64,000 nt of DNA from Paenibacillus dakarensis (GTDB lineage: Bacteria; Bacillota; Bacilli; Paenibacillales; Paenibacillaceae). The stretch covers positions 1-64,000 of the forward strand of contig NZ_CDSE01000041.1 in assembly GCF_001373415.1 (NCBI RefSeq), read 5' to 3'. The translations under genes were made by a program, and so were the position numbers. Shown one piece after another: positions 44,519-54,731 of the stretch; within the stretch, counting starts at the first letter, position 1, and every line of letters starts with the position of its first letter. The notes beneath the pieces were generated by a model. That model was not told the origin of the DNA, did no database searches, and saw only the letters and a program-made list of their open reading frames with translations.

Positions 44519-44589
44519 TAGACATGCAATCGTGATCGCAATTTACCGGCGAAGGTGCGCCGAATAACAAGCCTAAAGGAGGAACAAAT

Positions 44590-44901
44590 ATGCTGGTCGT
44601 AACAAACTCTATCAAAGTCAAACCAGGTCATGGCAAAGAACTGTCTGAACGGTTCGCTCAGGCGAAGGGTGTGCAGGAGATGCCGGGGTTCATCCGAATG
44701 GAAGTATGGCACGAAGCCAAGGAAGGTGCTGAAGCCGAGGAGCTCAAGGTATGTACCGTATGGGAGAACGAGGAAGCATTTAAAGGCTGGACTTCCAGCG
44801 AATCCTTCCGCCAATCTCACCGTGGAGGGGGCAGCGATCTGATTCTTGGCGCATCCCTGAATAAATATGAACTGCTTGTGAGTAACCCACCGTTAGCATA
44901 A
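44590..44901 (+). CDS. IsdG/HmoA-type antibiotic biosynthesis monooxygenase (heme-degrading type)
   Basis: 103 residues, a ferredoxin-like dimeric fold. N6, W67 and H77 fall at the positions of the catalytic Asn, Trp and haem-ligand His of IsdG, and the text TNSIKVKPGHGKELSERF and CTVWENEEAFKGW fits the HmoA/IsdG branch. It probably frees iron from haem in the cytoplasm. AAAGGAGGAAC precedes the ATG; a perfect terminator follows. No iron transport genes are adjacent. Confidence 0.82.
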   Translation: MLVVTNSIKVKPGHGKELSERFAQAKGVQEMPGFIRMEVWHEAKEGAEAEELKVCTVWENEEAFKGWTSSESFRQSHRGGGSDLILGASLNKYELLVSNPPLA

Positions 44902-44910
44902 CCATTAAAA

Positions 44911-44945
44911 AACCCGCAAAAAGCCTGGGCTTTTTGCGGGTTTTG
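44911..44945 (+). terminator. Terminator of the IsdG-like gene
   Basis: Perfect 14-bp stem AACCCGCAAAAAGC/GCTTTTTGCGGGTT (44911-44924, 44929-44942), loop CTGG, followed by TTGTTT. Confidence 0.92.
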
Positions 44946-45186
44946 TTTATATTTTTTAGACGCTGCCAAATCGCTAACTTCGTACTTTCTTACTCCCCAT
45001 TCCTATAAGAGAGCGCTGTCATCACTATTTCTTCAAAGGTCGATAGGAAAGTTTTATGACCGGTGTAAACTTCATGCGATTAGCACATAAAAATTCAAAT
45101 CATCTATACAAAATTACATATTGGGAAATAGTAAATATGAACGTCTGAACGTTATAAACCAGACTTATTTTTAAGGAGGTTTTACG

Positions 45187-45318
45187 GTGGAAAGCACACA
45201 TGAGTTCGTGGAAAAAATGAAGGAAAATGCTGAGAAATCCCGTCATAACAAGGAAAATAACGGCAAAGGATCTCCGAATTCAAAATTGCCGACGAAACAG
45301 CACGGCACAAATAAATAG
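45187..45318 (+). CDS. 43-residue small protein, DUF4023-like
   Basis: A GTG start 7 nt after a full AAGGAGG, ending TAG 45318, with its own terminator. The peptide begins VESTHEFVEKMKENAEKS and ends KLPTKQHGTNK: highly charged, lysine-rich, no cysteine. It resembles the short DUF4023 proteins of Bacillus relatives; their role is unknown. Confidence 0.75.
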   Translation: MESTHEFVEKMKENAEKSRHNKENNGKGSPNSKLPTKQHGTNK

Positions 45319-45337
45319 CGATTCCCCTAAGCAAAAA

Positions 45338-45366
45338 GGCGATCTTCCAGATCGTCTTTTTTTTGC
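45338..45366 (+). terminator. Terminator of the 43-residue protein gene
   Basis: GGCGATCT-TCC-AGATCGTC (8 bp with one wobble) followed by ten T-rich bases. Confidence 0.9.
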
Positions 45367-45403
45367 ACTATTGGTGTAATATCTTTAATTGATTTTTAGG
45401 TAT

Positions 45404-45435
45404 AAATGTATAAACAATGAACTTAAATGTATAAA
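45404..45435 (+). repeat. Direct repeat AAATGTATAAA upstream of gdhA
   Basis: AAATGTATAAA occurs at 45404-45414 and 45425-45435, exactly 21 bp (two helical turns) apart. It ends about 75 bp before the gdhA start, where an activator or repressor could bind. Confidence 0.55.
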
Positions 45436-45479
45436 TCATAACTTGCAAGGATGCTCAATATTTGATAAATACAACATAA

Positions 45480-46880
<1,401 letters not shown>

Positions 46881-47213
46881 TACATCATTCTGACTGAGCT
46901 ATGCCCGTGTAGGCGACCAATCGTGCTGTTAACTCTCGGTTTCAGACTGTAGGCAAAGTCTAATGGAAGCTGGAATACATCTTAAGGCAAGACACAACCT
47001 CATCTTCTGTTTGACTTTGTCAGCATCCTGAAACCTGAGGTTACACGGATGGGTTGAACAACGTTTACAGGCAGCAGCGCTCTCCTTGTTCACCAAGGAG
47101 CCGGTCTGCTAACAGCAAAGCCTCCGTTCCATAAAGAACGGAGGCTTTTATTGTTAACTCCGGATAAACAAAGAACACAAATCGCAGAGATTCATGACCT
47201 TCTATTCATGTGT
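46881..47213 (+). ncRNA. Structured non-coding stretch after gdhA ending in a terminator (candidate 3' UTR or small RNA)
   Basis: 333 nt without a gene. Hairpins in order: AGACT/AGTCT (near 46948-46966), AACCT/AGGTT (near 47033-47043), AGCAG...CTGCT enclosing CTCCTTG/CAAGGAG (near 47074-47112), and the terminator at 47118. The order and density of stems look like a folded RNA rather than empty spacer. I cannot match it to 6S, tmRNA, SRP RNA, T-box or known riboswitches. Confidence 0.35.
47118..47152 (+). terminator. Terminator after gdhA and its 3' region
   Basis: Perfect 12-bp stem AAGCCTCCGTTC/GAACGGAGGCTT with a 6-nt loop, followed by TTTATT. Confidence 0.88.
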
Positions 47214-47612
47214 TCATTGCCGGGCTTGCAACTCATATTTCAAAGCATATTTCTCATCATCAATCTCGGAAGACGTACGCACTCCTAACCGGCGAATGAT
47301 CGGGAGAGGCGGACACCAGCCCTGCAGCGCGTGCTGCAGCAGAAATGCGCTGACGAGACCGCTTAAAGCGAACCACTTTTTGTTATGAGTCAGTCCCAGA
47401 ACCGTACTGGTTAACATCAGTGCCGAAGCATTGGTTTCAAGAACCCGCTCGGTATCCCATTCCCGCTCAAGCTCCGTGATACGCGCTTTAATATCTGCAT
47501 CACTTCTATGCTTCCAGTTCTCTATATTGAACTCGGTTTGCTGTTGAATCTGCCGGTTGACCTGATCTCCCGTATGCTCCTTCACTCGTTCCGTCGTTGC
47601 AGGTAAGTTCAT
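47214..47612 (-). CDS. DUF2892 membrane protein
   Basis: 132 residues. A charged helical N-terminal half (to about residue 58) precedes a DUF2892 segment with two short helices (TSTVLGLTHNKKWFALSGLVSAFLL and the QGWCPPLPIIRRLGVRTSSEID signature). Members are often found with rhodanese domains; here it stands alone. GGAGGG lies before the ATG. Role unknown. Confidence 0.8.
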   Translation of the reverse strand: MNLPATTERVKEHTGDQVNRQIQQQTEFNIENWKHRSDADIKARITELEREWDTERVLETNASALMLTSTVLGLTHNKKWFALSGLVSAFLLQHALQGWCPPLPIIRRLGVRTSSEIDDEKYALKYELQARQ

Positions 47613-47778
47613 GGATGTTCCCTCCTATTGAAAAGTGGTGTACGCGTATTACTTACCCAATAATTCGAAACTTCTCCGTTGAATAATATGAAAACCCCAT
47701 TTCATCACCTTTCATGGTTGTTCTTTTGAAGACGGGTTGGTAAAATTTGTTTCATAAAAGATGTCGGAGGTTTTAGCA

Positions 47779-48462
47779 ATGAGCGATAAAATTCTGATCA
47801 TTGAGGATGAGCGAATAATCGCCGATGCGATTGCTTATGCTTTAACCAAAGAAGGATATACCGTTGAGGTGGCTGATCGCGGTGATACGGCAATGGTTAA
47901 ACTCTATGAATTCAAGCCGGCAGCGATTATTCTGGACGTCATGCTTCCCGGCATGGATGGCTATGATATTTTAAAAAAGTTTCAGGACAAGGGACGGGTA
48001 GGCGTCATTATGCTCACCGCCAAAGATGACCTGATCGACAAAATACTCGGGCTTGAGCTCGGTGCGGATGATTATATGACCAAGCCTTTTGATATGCGGG
48101 AGCTGCTGGCACGTTTAAAATCGCTGCTCCGAAGAATGCAGGCCGCCCGGGAAGAAGATGAGCAGACCGAGATTACGCTCGGCGGGGTGCTATTGAATGC
48201 GAGCAAACGAACGGCTTTTGCCGGCGACCGGAAGCTGGAGCTGACACCCAAAGAATTTGATTTGCTCTCGCTGCTCCTGGCCAGTCCCCTTCGGGTGTAT
48301 ACAAGAGAGACACTGCTGGATATCGTGTGGGGAATAGAATATATCGGCGGAACGCGCACCGTCGACATTCATGTACAGCGGATCCGGAAAAAGCTTGGCG
48401 CAAATTACAGCGATATCATACAAACCGTTCATGGGGTCGGTTACAAAGCGCTGGGTGATTAA
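47779..48462 (+). CDS. OmpR-family response regulator
   Basis: 227 residues. Receiver with D53 in ILDVMLPGMDG and MTKPFDMRELL, then an OmpR winged helix (RTVDIHVQRIRKKLGANYSDIIQTVHGVGYK). ATG 47779 (MSDKIL) lies 8 nt after GGAGG; ATG 47761 is not used. It is followed directly by its kinase gene (2-nt gap). Confidence 0.9.
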   Translation: MSDKILIIEDERIIADAIAYALTKEGYTVEVADRGDTAMVKLYEFKPAAIILDVMLPGMDGYDILKKFQDKGRVGVIMLTAKDDLIDKILGLELGADDYMTKPFDMRELLARLKSLLRRMQAAREEDEQTEITLGGVLLNASKRTAFAGDRKLELTPKEFDLLSLLLASPLRVYTRETLLDIVWGIEYIGGTRTVDIHVQRIRKKLGANYSDIIQTVHGVGYKALGD

Positions 48463-48463
48463 C

Positions 48464-49927
48464 ATGAGAATCAGCATAAAAATCAAATTCAGTATTTTTC
48501 TCGCGGTCCTTCTCCTCTTCACCGTCTTCGTCTTAAGCCTGCTCGTCCTGCAGGGACTTAAGAAGAATCAGCAGTCAGAGCTGGAACAGCATCTTGCCCA
48601 GCAGGCAGCGACGGCAAATATTTATTTTTACCAGACGCTAACAGCCGAGCCGAACAAGGTGCCTCATACCTTCCTTGCAACGAAAGGCCGGAAATTTGCT
48701 GAAGAGCTGGAAATGATCAGTGGGCAAACGATTGTACTGTATGACAAACAGGGAAACATCGTCAGCGAGAAAAAAAACAACCCCAGATCGGACAGCCTTG
48801 CCAAAACACTGTCTTATGCACAAGGTGGAAAAACGGCCTATTTGACGGATCATGAGTCGTTGTACTACTTTTCCCCGCTGCGTACAAGTACAGGCGCTGA
48901 GCAAGTCGGTGTCGTACAATTCTATTATTCACTAACGGAAAATCTGGCGTTTTACAATCAGATGAAACAGCTGTTTATCACGATGGGTGCGGGCGTGTTT
49001 ATCCTGAGCTTTATTTTGGCCTATGTATATTTTAATTCCTTTGCACGCATCATTATCAAGCTGAATCAGACAGTAGACCGAATCCGATCAGGAGATTATG
49101 AATCTCCCGCCTTCACACGCAGAGATGAGATCGGAGAACTGAGTGAAGGCATCCGGGTCATGAGCCGCCAGATCAAGAAAACCATTCAGGATAAGGACAA
49201 AGAACAGGAAAAGCTGTCCCTGGCTGTCCAGAAATTATCTCAGCTCGATCAACAGCAAAAACAGTTTATTGGCAGTGTCACCCACGAATTCAAAACGCCT
49301 CTGACCTCGATCCGTGCGTATATCGATTTGCTAGAGCTGTACCCGGACGATGAAGAGCTGCTGAAAACAGCAAAGACCAGCATTAAAAGCGAAACGCTGA
49401 GGCTATATGAAATGGTTGAGAAAGTCCTCAAGTTGTCCTCCATGGAGAAGTACGATTTTGAATTCAATACGGAGAGAATTGATGTGCGGCAGGTCATTCA
49501 AGCGGTGCTGAACAGCCTGAAGGGAAGAATGGAGAAGTTCGGCATCCTGCTCGAAACCGATTTAACAGAAGCTTATCTGGAGGCGGACAAAGACTGCATG
49601 ACCATTGTGCTTGTGAATCTCCTGGACAATGCCATTAAATATAACAAGGCAAAAGGCCAAATCAAGGTCCGCAATGAAGTGAAGGATGGACAGGTAATCA
49701 TTGATATCACGGACACAGGCATTGGCATTCCTGAGGAAGCTGCCCGTAAAATTTTCGATCCTTTCTTTACCGTCGATAAAAACAGGTCGCGGGAAAGCGG
49801 CGGCGCCGGGCTTGGACTTTCGCTTGCCAAGAAGTATACGGAAGCTCAAGGCGGCACGATATCCCTGGTGAACACGAATGCGGATGGAAGCCATTTTCGT
49901 ATTATCCTTCCAGCATCCTTGAACTGA
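48464..49927 (+). CDS. Sensor histidine kinase
   Basis: 487 residues: helix 1 (about 8-30), extracytoplasmic sensor (about 31-168), helix 2 (about 170-192), HAMP, HisKA with H274 in SVTHEFKTPLTS, and HATPase (N box NLLDNAIKYN, GIGIP, GGAGLGLSLAKKY). It starts at ATG 48464, one nucleotide after the regulator stop; the longer frame upstream is a shadow of the regulator gene. The third gene is a lipoprotein that may be a target or an accessory sensor. Confidence 0.88.
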   Translation: MRISIKIKFSIFLAVLLLFTVFVLSLLVLQGLKKNQQSELEQHLAQQAATANIYFYQTLTAEPNKVPHTFLATKGRKFAEELEMISGQTIVLYDKQGNIVSEKKNNPRSDSLAKTLSYAQGGKTAYLTDHESLYYFSPLRTSTGAEQVGVVQFYYSLTENLAFYNQMKQLFITMGAGVFILSFILAYVYFNSFARIIIKLNQTVDRIRSGDYESPAFTRRDEIGELSEGIRVMSRQIKKTIQDKDKEQEKLSLAVQKLSQLDQQQKQFIGSVTHEFKTPLTSIRAYIDLLELYPDDEELLKTAKTSIKSETLRLYEMVEKVLKLSSMEKYDFEFNTERIDVRQVIQAVLNSLKGRMEKFGILLETDLTEAYLEADKDCMTIVLVNLLDNAIKYNKAKGQIKVRNEVKDGQVIIDITDTGIGIPEEAARKIFDPFFTVDKNRSRESGGAGLGLSLAKKYTEAQGGTISLVNTNADGSHFRIILPASLN

Positions 49928-50005
49928 TTGTTTACTTTTTAGAAACAATTGTTAATATTCCTGAATTATCTTTCGGCTATGGTAAGGATCAAGGAGGCGA
50001 ACGAA

Positions 50006-51118
50006 ATGAAAAAGATTAAAATGATCCTGGCCGTACCCGCTCTGTTATTAACATTTACAGCCTGCTCGCCAGAAGGGGCCGGGAACAAGACCGTCATTAA
50101 AGAGGAACCTGACAAAACGATCACTGTCATTGACGATACTGGCAAAAAGTCCGGTGAAGCCGATATCTCCGTCGAACAAACGGATAAGTTTGAAAATATA
50201 GAAATATCGGATTGGTGGGATGAGAACACGGTTATCGTTGCAAAGGAAAATGAGTCCCTGGACAAAATGAGCCTGGAAGAATTATCGGACTCCCACCCCA
50301 GAAGCCTGTACCTATACCATCTGGAGACCAAACAATTTGAGCTGCTGAAGGAACAGAAGAATCTGCATCTTGGCGATGCCCAGTTATCCCCGGACAAGAA
50401 GCATTTGATTTATCAGGAATATGCACTGGGCGACCCTCTCTATTGGGTGATGAGCCTTGATTCGAAGAAGGCGTTCCCCTTGTCAGGTGATCCGATCGGC
50501 GGAGCGATCAGTGCGGAATGGGTGGATTCGGACAGGATTTTTGGCGCCGCCTACAGTGACACAGCTTATACAGCGACGACTGCGGGCAGCATTACGACTG
50601 ATAAATGGACGGAAGAGCCATTATTTATTGCTAAACAAATCAACGATACCGTCTATTACAACACGCATGCCAATGCGGTATTAATGGCGCTGGACCTGAA
50701 AACGAAGAAACAGACCAGCTTGAACCTGGATCATGTGGTCGGCGTATATCCATCGCCAGATAAGAAGCAAATGCTCGTATTGCAATCCCCCGGTTCCAAA
50801 AACAAGCTGATCCTGTGCGATGTAAACGGTGATAACCAAAAAACCATCGCCGAAGGCACCGAGCTTGGCGGTGTTTCATGGTCACCGGATCAACGCATGA
50901 TTGCATACACTTTGAAGTCCGATGCTAACGCTGCATCCGGCGGAAACGGCCTGTACGTGTATGATCTGTTAAGTCATAAGTCCAGCCAGCTTGCCGTTGG
51001 TATCGACAATGCATCTACCTCATGGAGCCCAACAGGCAAGGAACTCGTTTATACCGAATGGAATGGAAAACAGTTTAGCAGCACCATCGTCTATTTGAAC
51101 CTCTTCATTCAAAAATAA
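50006..51118 (+). CDS. TolB-like beta-propeller lipoprotein
   Basis: 370 residues. A lipoprotein signal (lipobox TFTAC near residue 20) precedes WD40-like/TolB beta-propeller repeats: LSPDKKHLIYQEY, YPSPDKKQMLVLQ, SWSPDQRMIAYTL, SWSPTGKELVYTEW. It is exposed outside the membrane. ATG 50006 follows AAGGAGG by 8 nt. It is 78 nt after the kinase, likely co-transcribed, and could present a signal to it or be a regulon member. Confidence 0.75.
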   Translation: MKKIKMILAVPALLLTFTACSPEGAGNKTVIKEEPDKTITVIDDTGKKSGEADISVEQTDKFENIEISDWWDENTVIVAKENESLDKMSLEELSDSHPRSLYLYHLETKQFELLKEQKNLHLGDAQLSPDKKHLIYQEYALGDPLYWVMSLDSKKAFPLSGDPIGGAISAEWVDSDRIFGAAYSDTAYTATTAGSITTDKWTEEPLFIAKQINDTVYYNTHANAVLMALDLKTKKQTSLNLDHVVGVYPSPDKKQMLVLQSPGSKNKLILCDVNGDNQKTIAEGTELGGVSWSPDQRMIAYTLKSDANAASGGNGLYVYDLLSHKSSQLAVGIDNASTSWSPTGKELVYTEWNGKQFSSTIVYLNLFIQK

Positions 51119-51139
51119 CGCTATGTTTAAAGATAATTA

Positions 51140-51290
51140 AAGAGGCTGTCCCATAAGTAAATCTGCTTCACGCTTGGACAGTCACTGATCCTTACGACAT
51201 TAAGGGAATTCAGCGACCTTATTTCGATGATTTTGGCTAATGCTTCTCAGTTCCGTTGGTCACTGAATGCACGAACCAGAATAGCGTTAT
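51140..51290. repeat. Possible insertion-sequence or MITE remnant
   Basis: AGAGGCTGTCCCATAAG resembles the terminal text of transposon-derived elements in Bacillota. GGCTGTCC (51144-51151) is inverted imperfectly as GGACAGTC (51176-51183). Further on ATTCAGcGACC (51208-51218) is inverted as GGTCaCTGAAT (51258-51268). No transposase coding is present. Confidence 0.3.
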
Positions 51291-51345
51291 ATCATACTTA
51301 TGAATAAGATAATATAACTAATAGCGCAAAATAAAAGTCCAATTC

Positions 51346-51397
51346 AAAAAACCCTCCAGACAGGATCGCTTGCACGCATCATCCTGTCCGGAGGGTT
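51346..51397 (-). terminator. Terminator of the cysK-ssu-doxX operon
   Basis: A 17-bp stem with one mismatch (AACCCTCCaGACAGGAT 51350-51366 with ATCCTGTCcGGAGGGTT 51381-51397); on the minus strand a TTTTTT tail follows. Confidence 0.88.
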
Positions 51398-51414
51398 CTC
51401 CTGTATTGTGATTA

Positions 51415-51984
51415 TCATTCCACCGATCTTCTTGACCTCCGGCTCCACGGTGTGCCTAATAACGGCAGAGCCCAGCGGTCCAGCCCATACCAGCCTGCGA
51501 CTTTCCAGGCCAATATAAGCCATGTTGCCAGGATAAACAATAGCGGATTCGTACTCACCGTGCCGGCAAACAGGAAACTCGCATTCATCAAGCCGCCAAA
51601 AAAAGCGGCAATCCCGGTTAACAGCCCGAGAATAAGCCCTAATCCGACCAACACCTCGCCAAACGCCACCATATACGCGAAGAGCTTGGCATTGGGCAGT
51701 ACGAAATTTTCCAGGAACGATGCATACCAGCCGGTAACATCCTTACCTTCTTCCGCCTTGGCAAGTGCTCCTTTTACAAAACCTTGAATCGCAGCCCCTG
51801 CATTCTCTCCTGTCCAGGCGTCCGCGGACAATTTCTTAATCCCCGATGTCAACCATGTATATCCCAGATAAAGCCGCACGATAAGCCAAATCCAGGCTGA
51901 ACGGGTGCTGCTGAATAAAAACATCGATACCGGATTCTCAGGAACGACCACGTACTGGCCTTCTCTTAAGTTATGCCTCGCCAT
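51415..51984 (-). CDS. DoxX/DoxD-family quinone-linked membrane protein
   Basis: 189 residues, four helices. The start STRSAWIWLIVRLYLGYTWLTSGIKK and the MNASFLFAGTVSTNP block match the DoxX/DoxD family, which includes the small subunit of thiosulfate:quinone oxidoreductase. ATG 51984 follows GGAGGG; the earlier in-frame ATG at 52011 is not used. It is the last gene in a series with cysK and an SsuABC-like importer, which favours a sulfur role, though DoxX is broad. Confidence 0.78.
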   Translation of the reverse strand: MARHNLREGQYVVVPENPVSMFLFSSTRSAWIWLIVRLYLGYTWLTSGIKKLSADAWTGENAGAAIQGFVKGALAKAEEGKDVTGWYASFLENFVLPNAKLFAYMVAFGEVLVGLGLILGLLTGIAAFFGGLMNASFLFAGTVSTNPLLFILATWLILAWKVAGWYGLDRWALPLLGTPWSRRSRRSVE

Positions 51985-52129
51985 ATGGATAAGCCCTCCA
52001 ATCTGCTTCAAATAAATACAGTTATTCTAAATATAACCACATCATCAGATCGGAAAACCTAATTATTCCATTTCGGCAAAGCATACGCTCTCTACGCTCT
52101 CACAGCCTGAGAAACAGAGACGAGCAGGA

Positions 52130-53047
52130 TTACTCGAAAATATCCATGCTCAGGTATCTTTCTCCGGTATCCGGCGCAATGCATACGACCCGTTTACCAG
52201 CCCCCAGCTTTTCCGCCACACGGATCGCCGCAAAGACAGAGGCACCTGATGAAGGACCAACCAAAATCCCTTCCTTACGAGCCAGGTCCCGCATTGTCTG
52301 CAATGCCTCATCATCCGCAATCTGGATGATCTCATCATAGACTTCGGTATTCAGAATGTTAGGAATAAAGCCCGGGCTTGTTCCCACCAGCTTGTGCGGT
52401 CCCGGTTGTCCTCCTGACAACACGGGTGATCCTTTCGGTTCAACTACAGCGATGTGCAGCTCCGGCAGATGCTTACGCAGCTCTTCACCTGTACCGGTAA
52501 TGGTTCCTCCAGTACCTGCTGTAGCAACAAAGGCATCCAGCCGCCCTTCCATCTGCTGCAAAATCTCTGGTGCTGTCGTTATACGGTGGATATCCGGGTT
52601 CGCCTGGTTCTCGAACTGCTGCGGAATGAAGCTGTCCGGGATCTGCTCTCTCAGCTCCAGCGCCTTGGCTATAGAGCCTGGCATCCGTTCACTGCTTGGT
52701 GTCAGCACCACTTCAGCACCGTATGCCTTCAGGATATTAATCCGCTCTTTAGACATATTATCCGGCATGATGAGAATCGCCCGGTAACCCTTGGCCGCAG
52801 CAATCATCGCCAGTCCAATTCCGGTATTCCCGCTGGTAGGCTCAATGATGGTGCCACCTGGCTTGAGATGACCCAGCTTCTCTGCGGTATCGATCAAATT
52901 AAAGGCTGCACGGTCTTTCACACTGCCGGAAGGATTGAACATTTCCAGCTTTACATATACTTCAGCTGCTCCATCCGGTACGATTCGCTGCAGCCGGGCC
53001 ATTGGTGTTCCGCCGATCAAATCTACAATATTATCGTATATCTCCAT
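52130..53047 (-). CDS. cysK: O-acetylserine sulfhydrylase (cysteine synthase A)
   Basis: 305 residues. It makes cysteine from O-acetylserine and sulfide. PLP lysine K44 in NPSGSVKDRAA, PLP phosphate loop GTGGTITGTGE near residue 176-186, and substrate motif PTSGNTG near 68. ATG 53047 follows AAAGGAGAG; the upstream ATG 53095 lies in the wrong place. It follows the ABC importer in the same direction, so imported sulfur compounds and sulfide fixation appear coordinated. Confidence 0.93.
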   Translation of the reverse strand: MEIYDNIVDLIGGTPMARLQRIVPDGAAEVYVKLEMFNPSGSVKDRAAFNLIDTAEKLGHLKPGGTIIEPTSGNTGIGLAMIAAAKGYRAILIMPDNMSKERINILKAYGAEVVLTPSSERMPGSIAKALELREQIPDSFIPQQFENQANPDIHRITTAPEILQQMEGRLDAFVATAGTGGTITGTGEELRKHLPELHIAVVEPKGSPVLSGGQPGPHKLVGTSPGFIPNILNTEVYDEIIQIADDEALQTMRDLARKEGILVGPSSGASVFAAIRVAEKLGAGKRVVCIAPDTGERYLSMDIFE

Positions 53048-53137
53048 GATGTTCTCTCCTTTTTGAAGCAAAATAATGATAGCCCTATGCGGCAATATCT
53101 CTCTTTATCATACCATTCCTATCAGATATATCTAGAT

Positions 53138-53878
53138 TTAATGATGGCTCAAATCCAGATGCTTCATGATCCGTTCCCGCTGAGCAGCGAATTCCGCTGC
53201 ATTACGGTTTCTCGGCCGCGGTGTGTCAATGGAGATCGACTCCACAATCCGCCCCGGACGAGGACTCATAACATAGATGGTATCCGCCAGGTAGATCGCT
53301 TCATCGATGTCGTGTGTAATCAGCAGAACCGTTTTTCCCGTTCCTTCCCACAGGCGCAGGAGCTCGTTTTGCATGGAAATCTTGGTGATGGCGTCCAGCG
53401 CACCAAAAGGTTCATCCAGCAGCAGAACTTCCGGGTCCATGACCAGCGCACGGGCAATCGATGCGCGCTGGCGCATGCCGCCGGATAACTGGTGCGGATA
53501 ATATTTCTGAAAACCGTCGAGGCCGACCTTCGCAAGTATCGCGTCTACCTGTGCGGTCCGTTCTTTTTTGGAGATTCCCGCAAGCTCCAGACCGAAGCCT
53601 ACATTATACTCAACCGTCCGCCACGGGTATAAGGCGTGCTCCTGAAAGATAAGCATTCGGCTTGGATCAGGCTTTTGAATCGGCTGTTCACTTGCTGTAA
53701 TCTTGCCGCCTGTTGGATAGTCGAGGCCTGCAATCATGCGCAGAACCGTGCTTTTGCCGCATCCGGAAGGACCCACAATGGCAGCAAACTCACCTTGGGG
53801 AATCGTAATATCCACCTCTTCAAGAACATTCAGTGAACCAAAGGCTTTAGATACATGGTCTACATGTATAGTCTGCAT
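53138..53878 (-). CDS. ABC transporter ATPase, SsuB/TauB type
   Basis: 246 residues. Walker A GPSGCGKST near residue 39, signature LSGGMRQR near 137, Walker B LLLDEPFGALD near 158, and the H-loop THD. It energises import of aliphatic sulfonates, taurine or nitrate-type substrates. ATG 53878 is used because GGAGGAG lies 9 nt before it. It abuts the permease gene. Confidence 0.88.
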   Translation of the reverse strand: MQTIHVDHVSKAFGSLNVLEEVDITIPQGEFAAIVGPSGCGKSTVLRMIAGLDYPTGGKITASEQPIQKPDPSRMLIFQEHALYPWRTVEYNVGFGLELAGISKKERTAQVDAILAKVGLDGFQKYYPHQLSGGMRQRASIARALVMDPEVLLLDEPFGALDAITKISMQNELLRLWEGTGKTVLLITHDIDEAIYLADTIYVMSPRPGRIVESISIDTPRPRNRNAAEFAAQRERIMKHLDLSHH

Positions 53879-53879
53879 G

Positions 53880-54698
53880 CTATTCATCTCCTCCCGGCTG
53901 AACATAACGATAGCGCAGCAGCTTACGCTTCAAACCCTCAAGCAGTACCAGATCCAGCAGCGCTGCAATCGTTCCGATGACGATGATGCTCATCAGCACA
54001 CCTTCCATATCGGCAACCTCACCCCGCCAGCGGGAGTAGAAGCCAAGGCCTGCCATGGCTCCGCCAACCATCTCCGCTGCAATCAGGGAGCGCCATGCAT
54101 TCCCGAAAGCGACCTGCGCCCCGGTCACAAAAGCGGGAAGGGATTCCGGAGCGAATACCTTCGCCAGCAGCTGACGACGGCTTGCACCCATAACACGAGC
54201 CAGTTCGAGATGTGTACGGTTTACCCCTTCCGTCGCATTCAAAACAGATAACGCCATCGGGAAAAAGCTCGCGATAATAATGACTGTCACAATGGTTTTG
54301 TTCCCGAAGCCTAACAATATCACGAAGAAAGGGACCCAAGTAATCGGCGGAATCGCCTGCAATATAGATATCAGACTCCGCAAATACACGGCAAAGCCCT
54401 TGGATATTCCACCGACCAGACCGAGCAGGGCCCCGAACAGACACGCAAGCGGGTAACCCCAGAGCAGCCGGATCAGACTGTCGCCAATATGGCTTCTGAA
54501 TTCAGAGTCTTGAATACTGCTGAACAGACGGACAAACACGTCAGGCACATCAGGCAGCAGATAGGACGGCAGGAAGAACGCCGTGATCTGCCAAATGGCA
54601 AGAAGACTCCCTACCGCAAGGAGGTAGGGGAGCACTTTTCGCAAGAAGGAGCCTGATTTCGGTTTCGCCTGCGGCAATTTCGTGTACGATGGGTTCAC
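53880..54698 (-). CDS. ABC transporter permease, SsuC/TauC type
   Basis: 272 residues, six helices. The EAA loop THLELARVMGASRRQLLAKVFAP is characteristic. GTG 54698 lies 9 nt after AAGGAGAG. It is the middle gene of the importer. Confidence 0.88.
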   Translation of the reverse strand: MNPSYTKLPQAKPKSGSFLRKVLPYLLAVGSLLAIWQITAFFLPSYLLPDVPDVFVRLFSSIQDSEFRSHIGDSLIRLLWGYPLACLFGALLGLVGGISKGFAVYLRSLISILQAIPPITWVPFFVILLGFGNKTIVTVIIIASFFPMALSVLNATEGVNRTHLELARVMGASRRQLLAKVFAPESLPAFVTGAQVAFGNAWRSLIAAEMVGGAMAGLGFYSRWRGEVADMEGVLMSIIVIGTIAALLDLVLLEGLKRKLLRYRYVQPGGDE

Positions 54699-54731
54699 CG
54701 GAAACTCTCCTTTTATAAGCTGTAATTTTAG

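Noticed and set aside
46881..47117. 6S RNA, SRP RNA or T-box after gdhA
   Set aside because: The conserved elements (open central bubble flanks, Alu-like domain, GGTGG T-box bulge) are not present.
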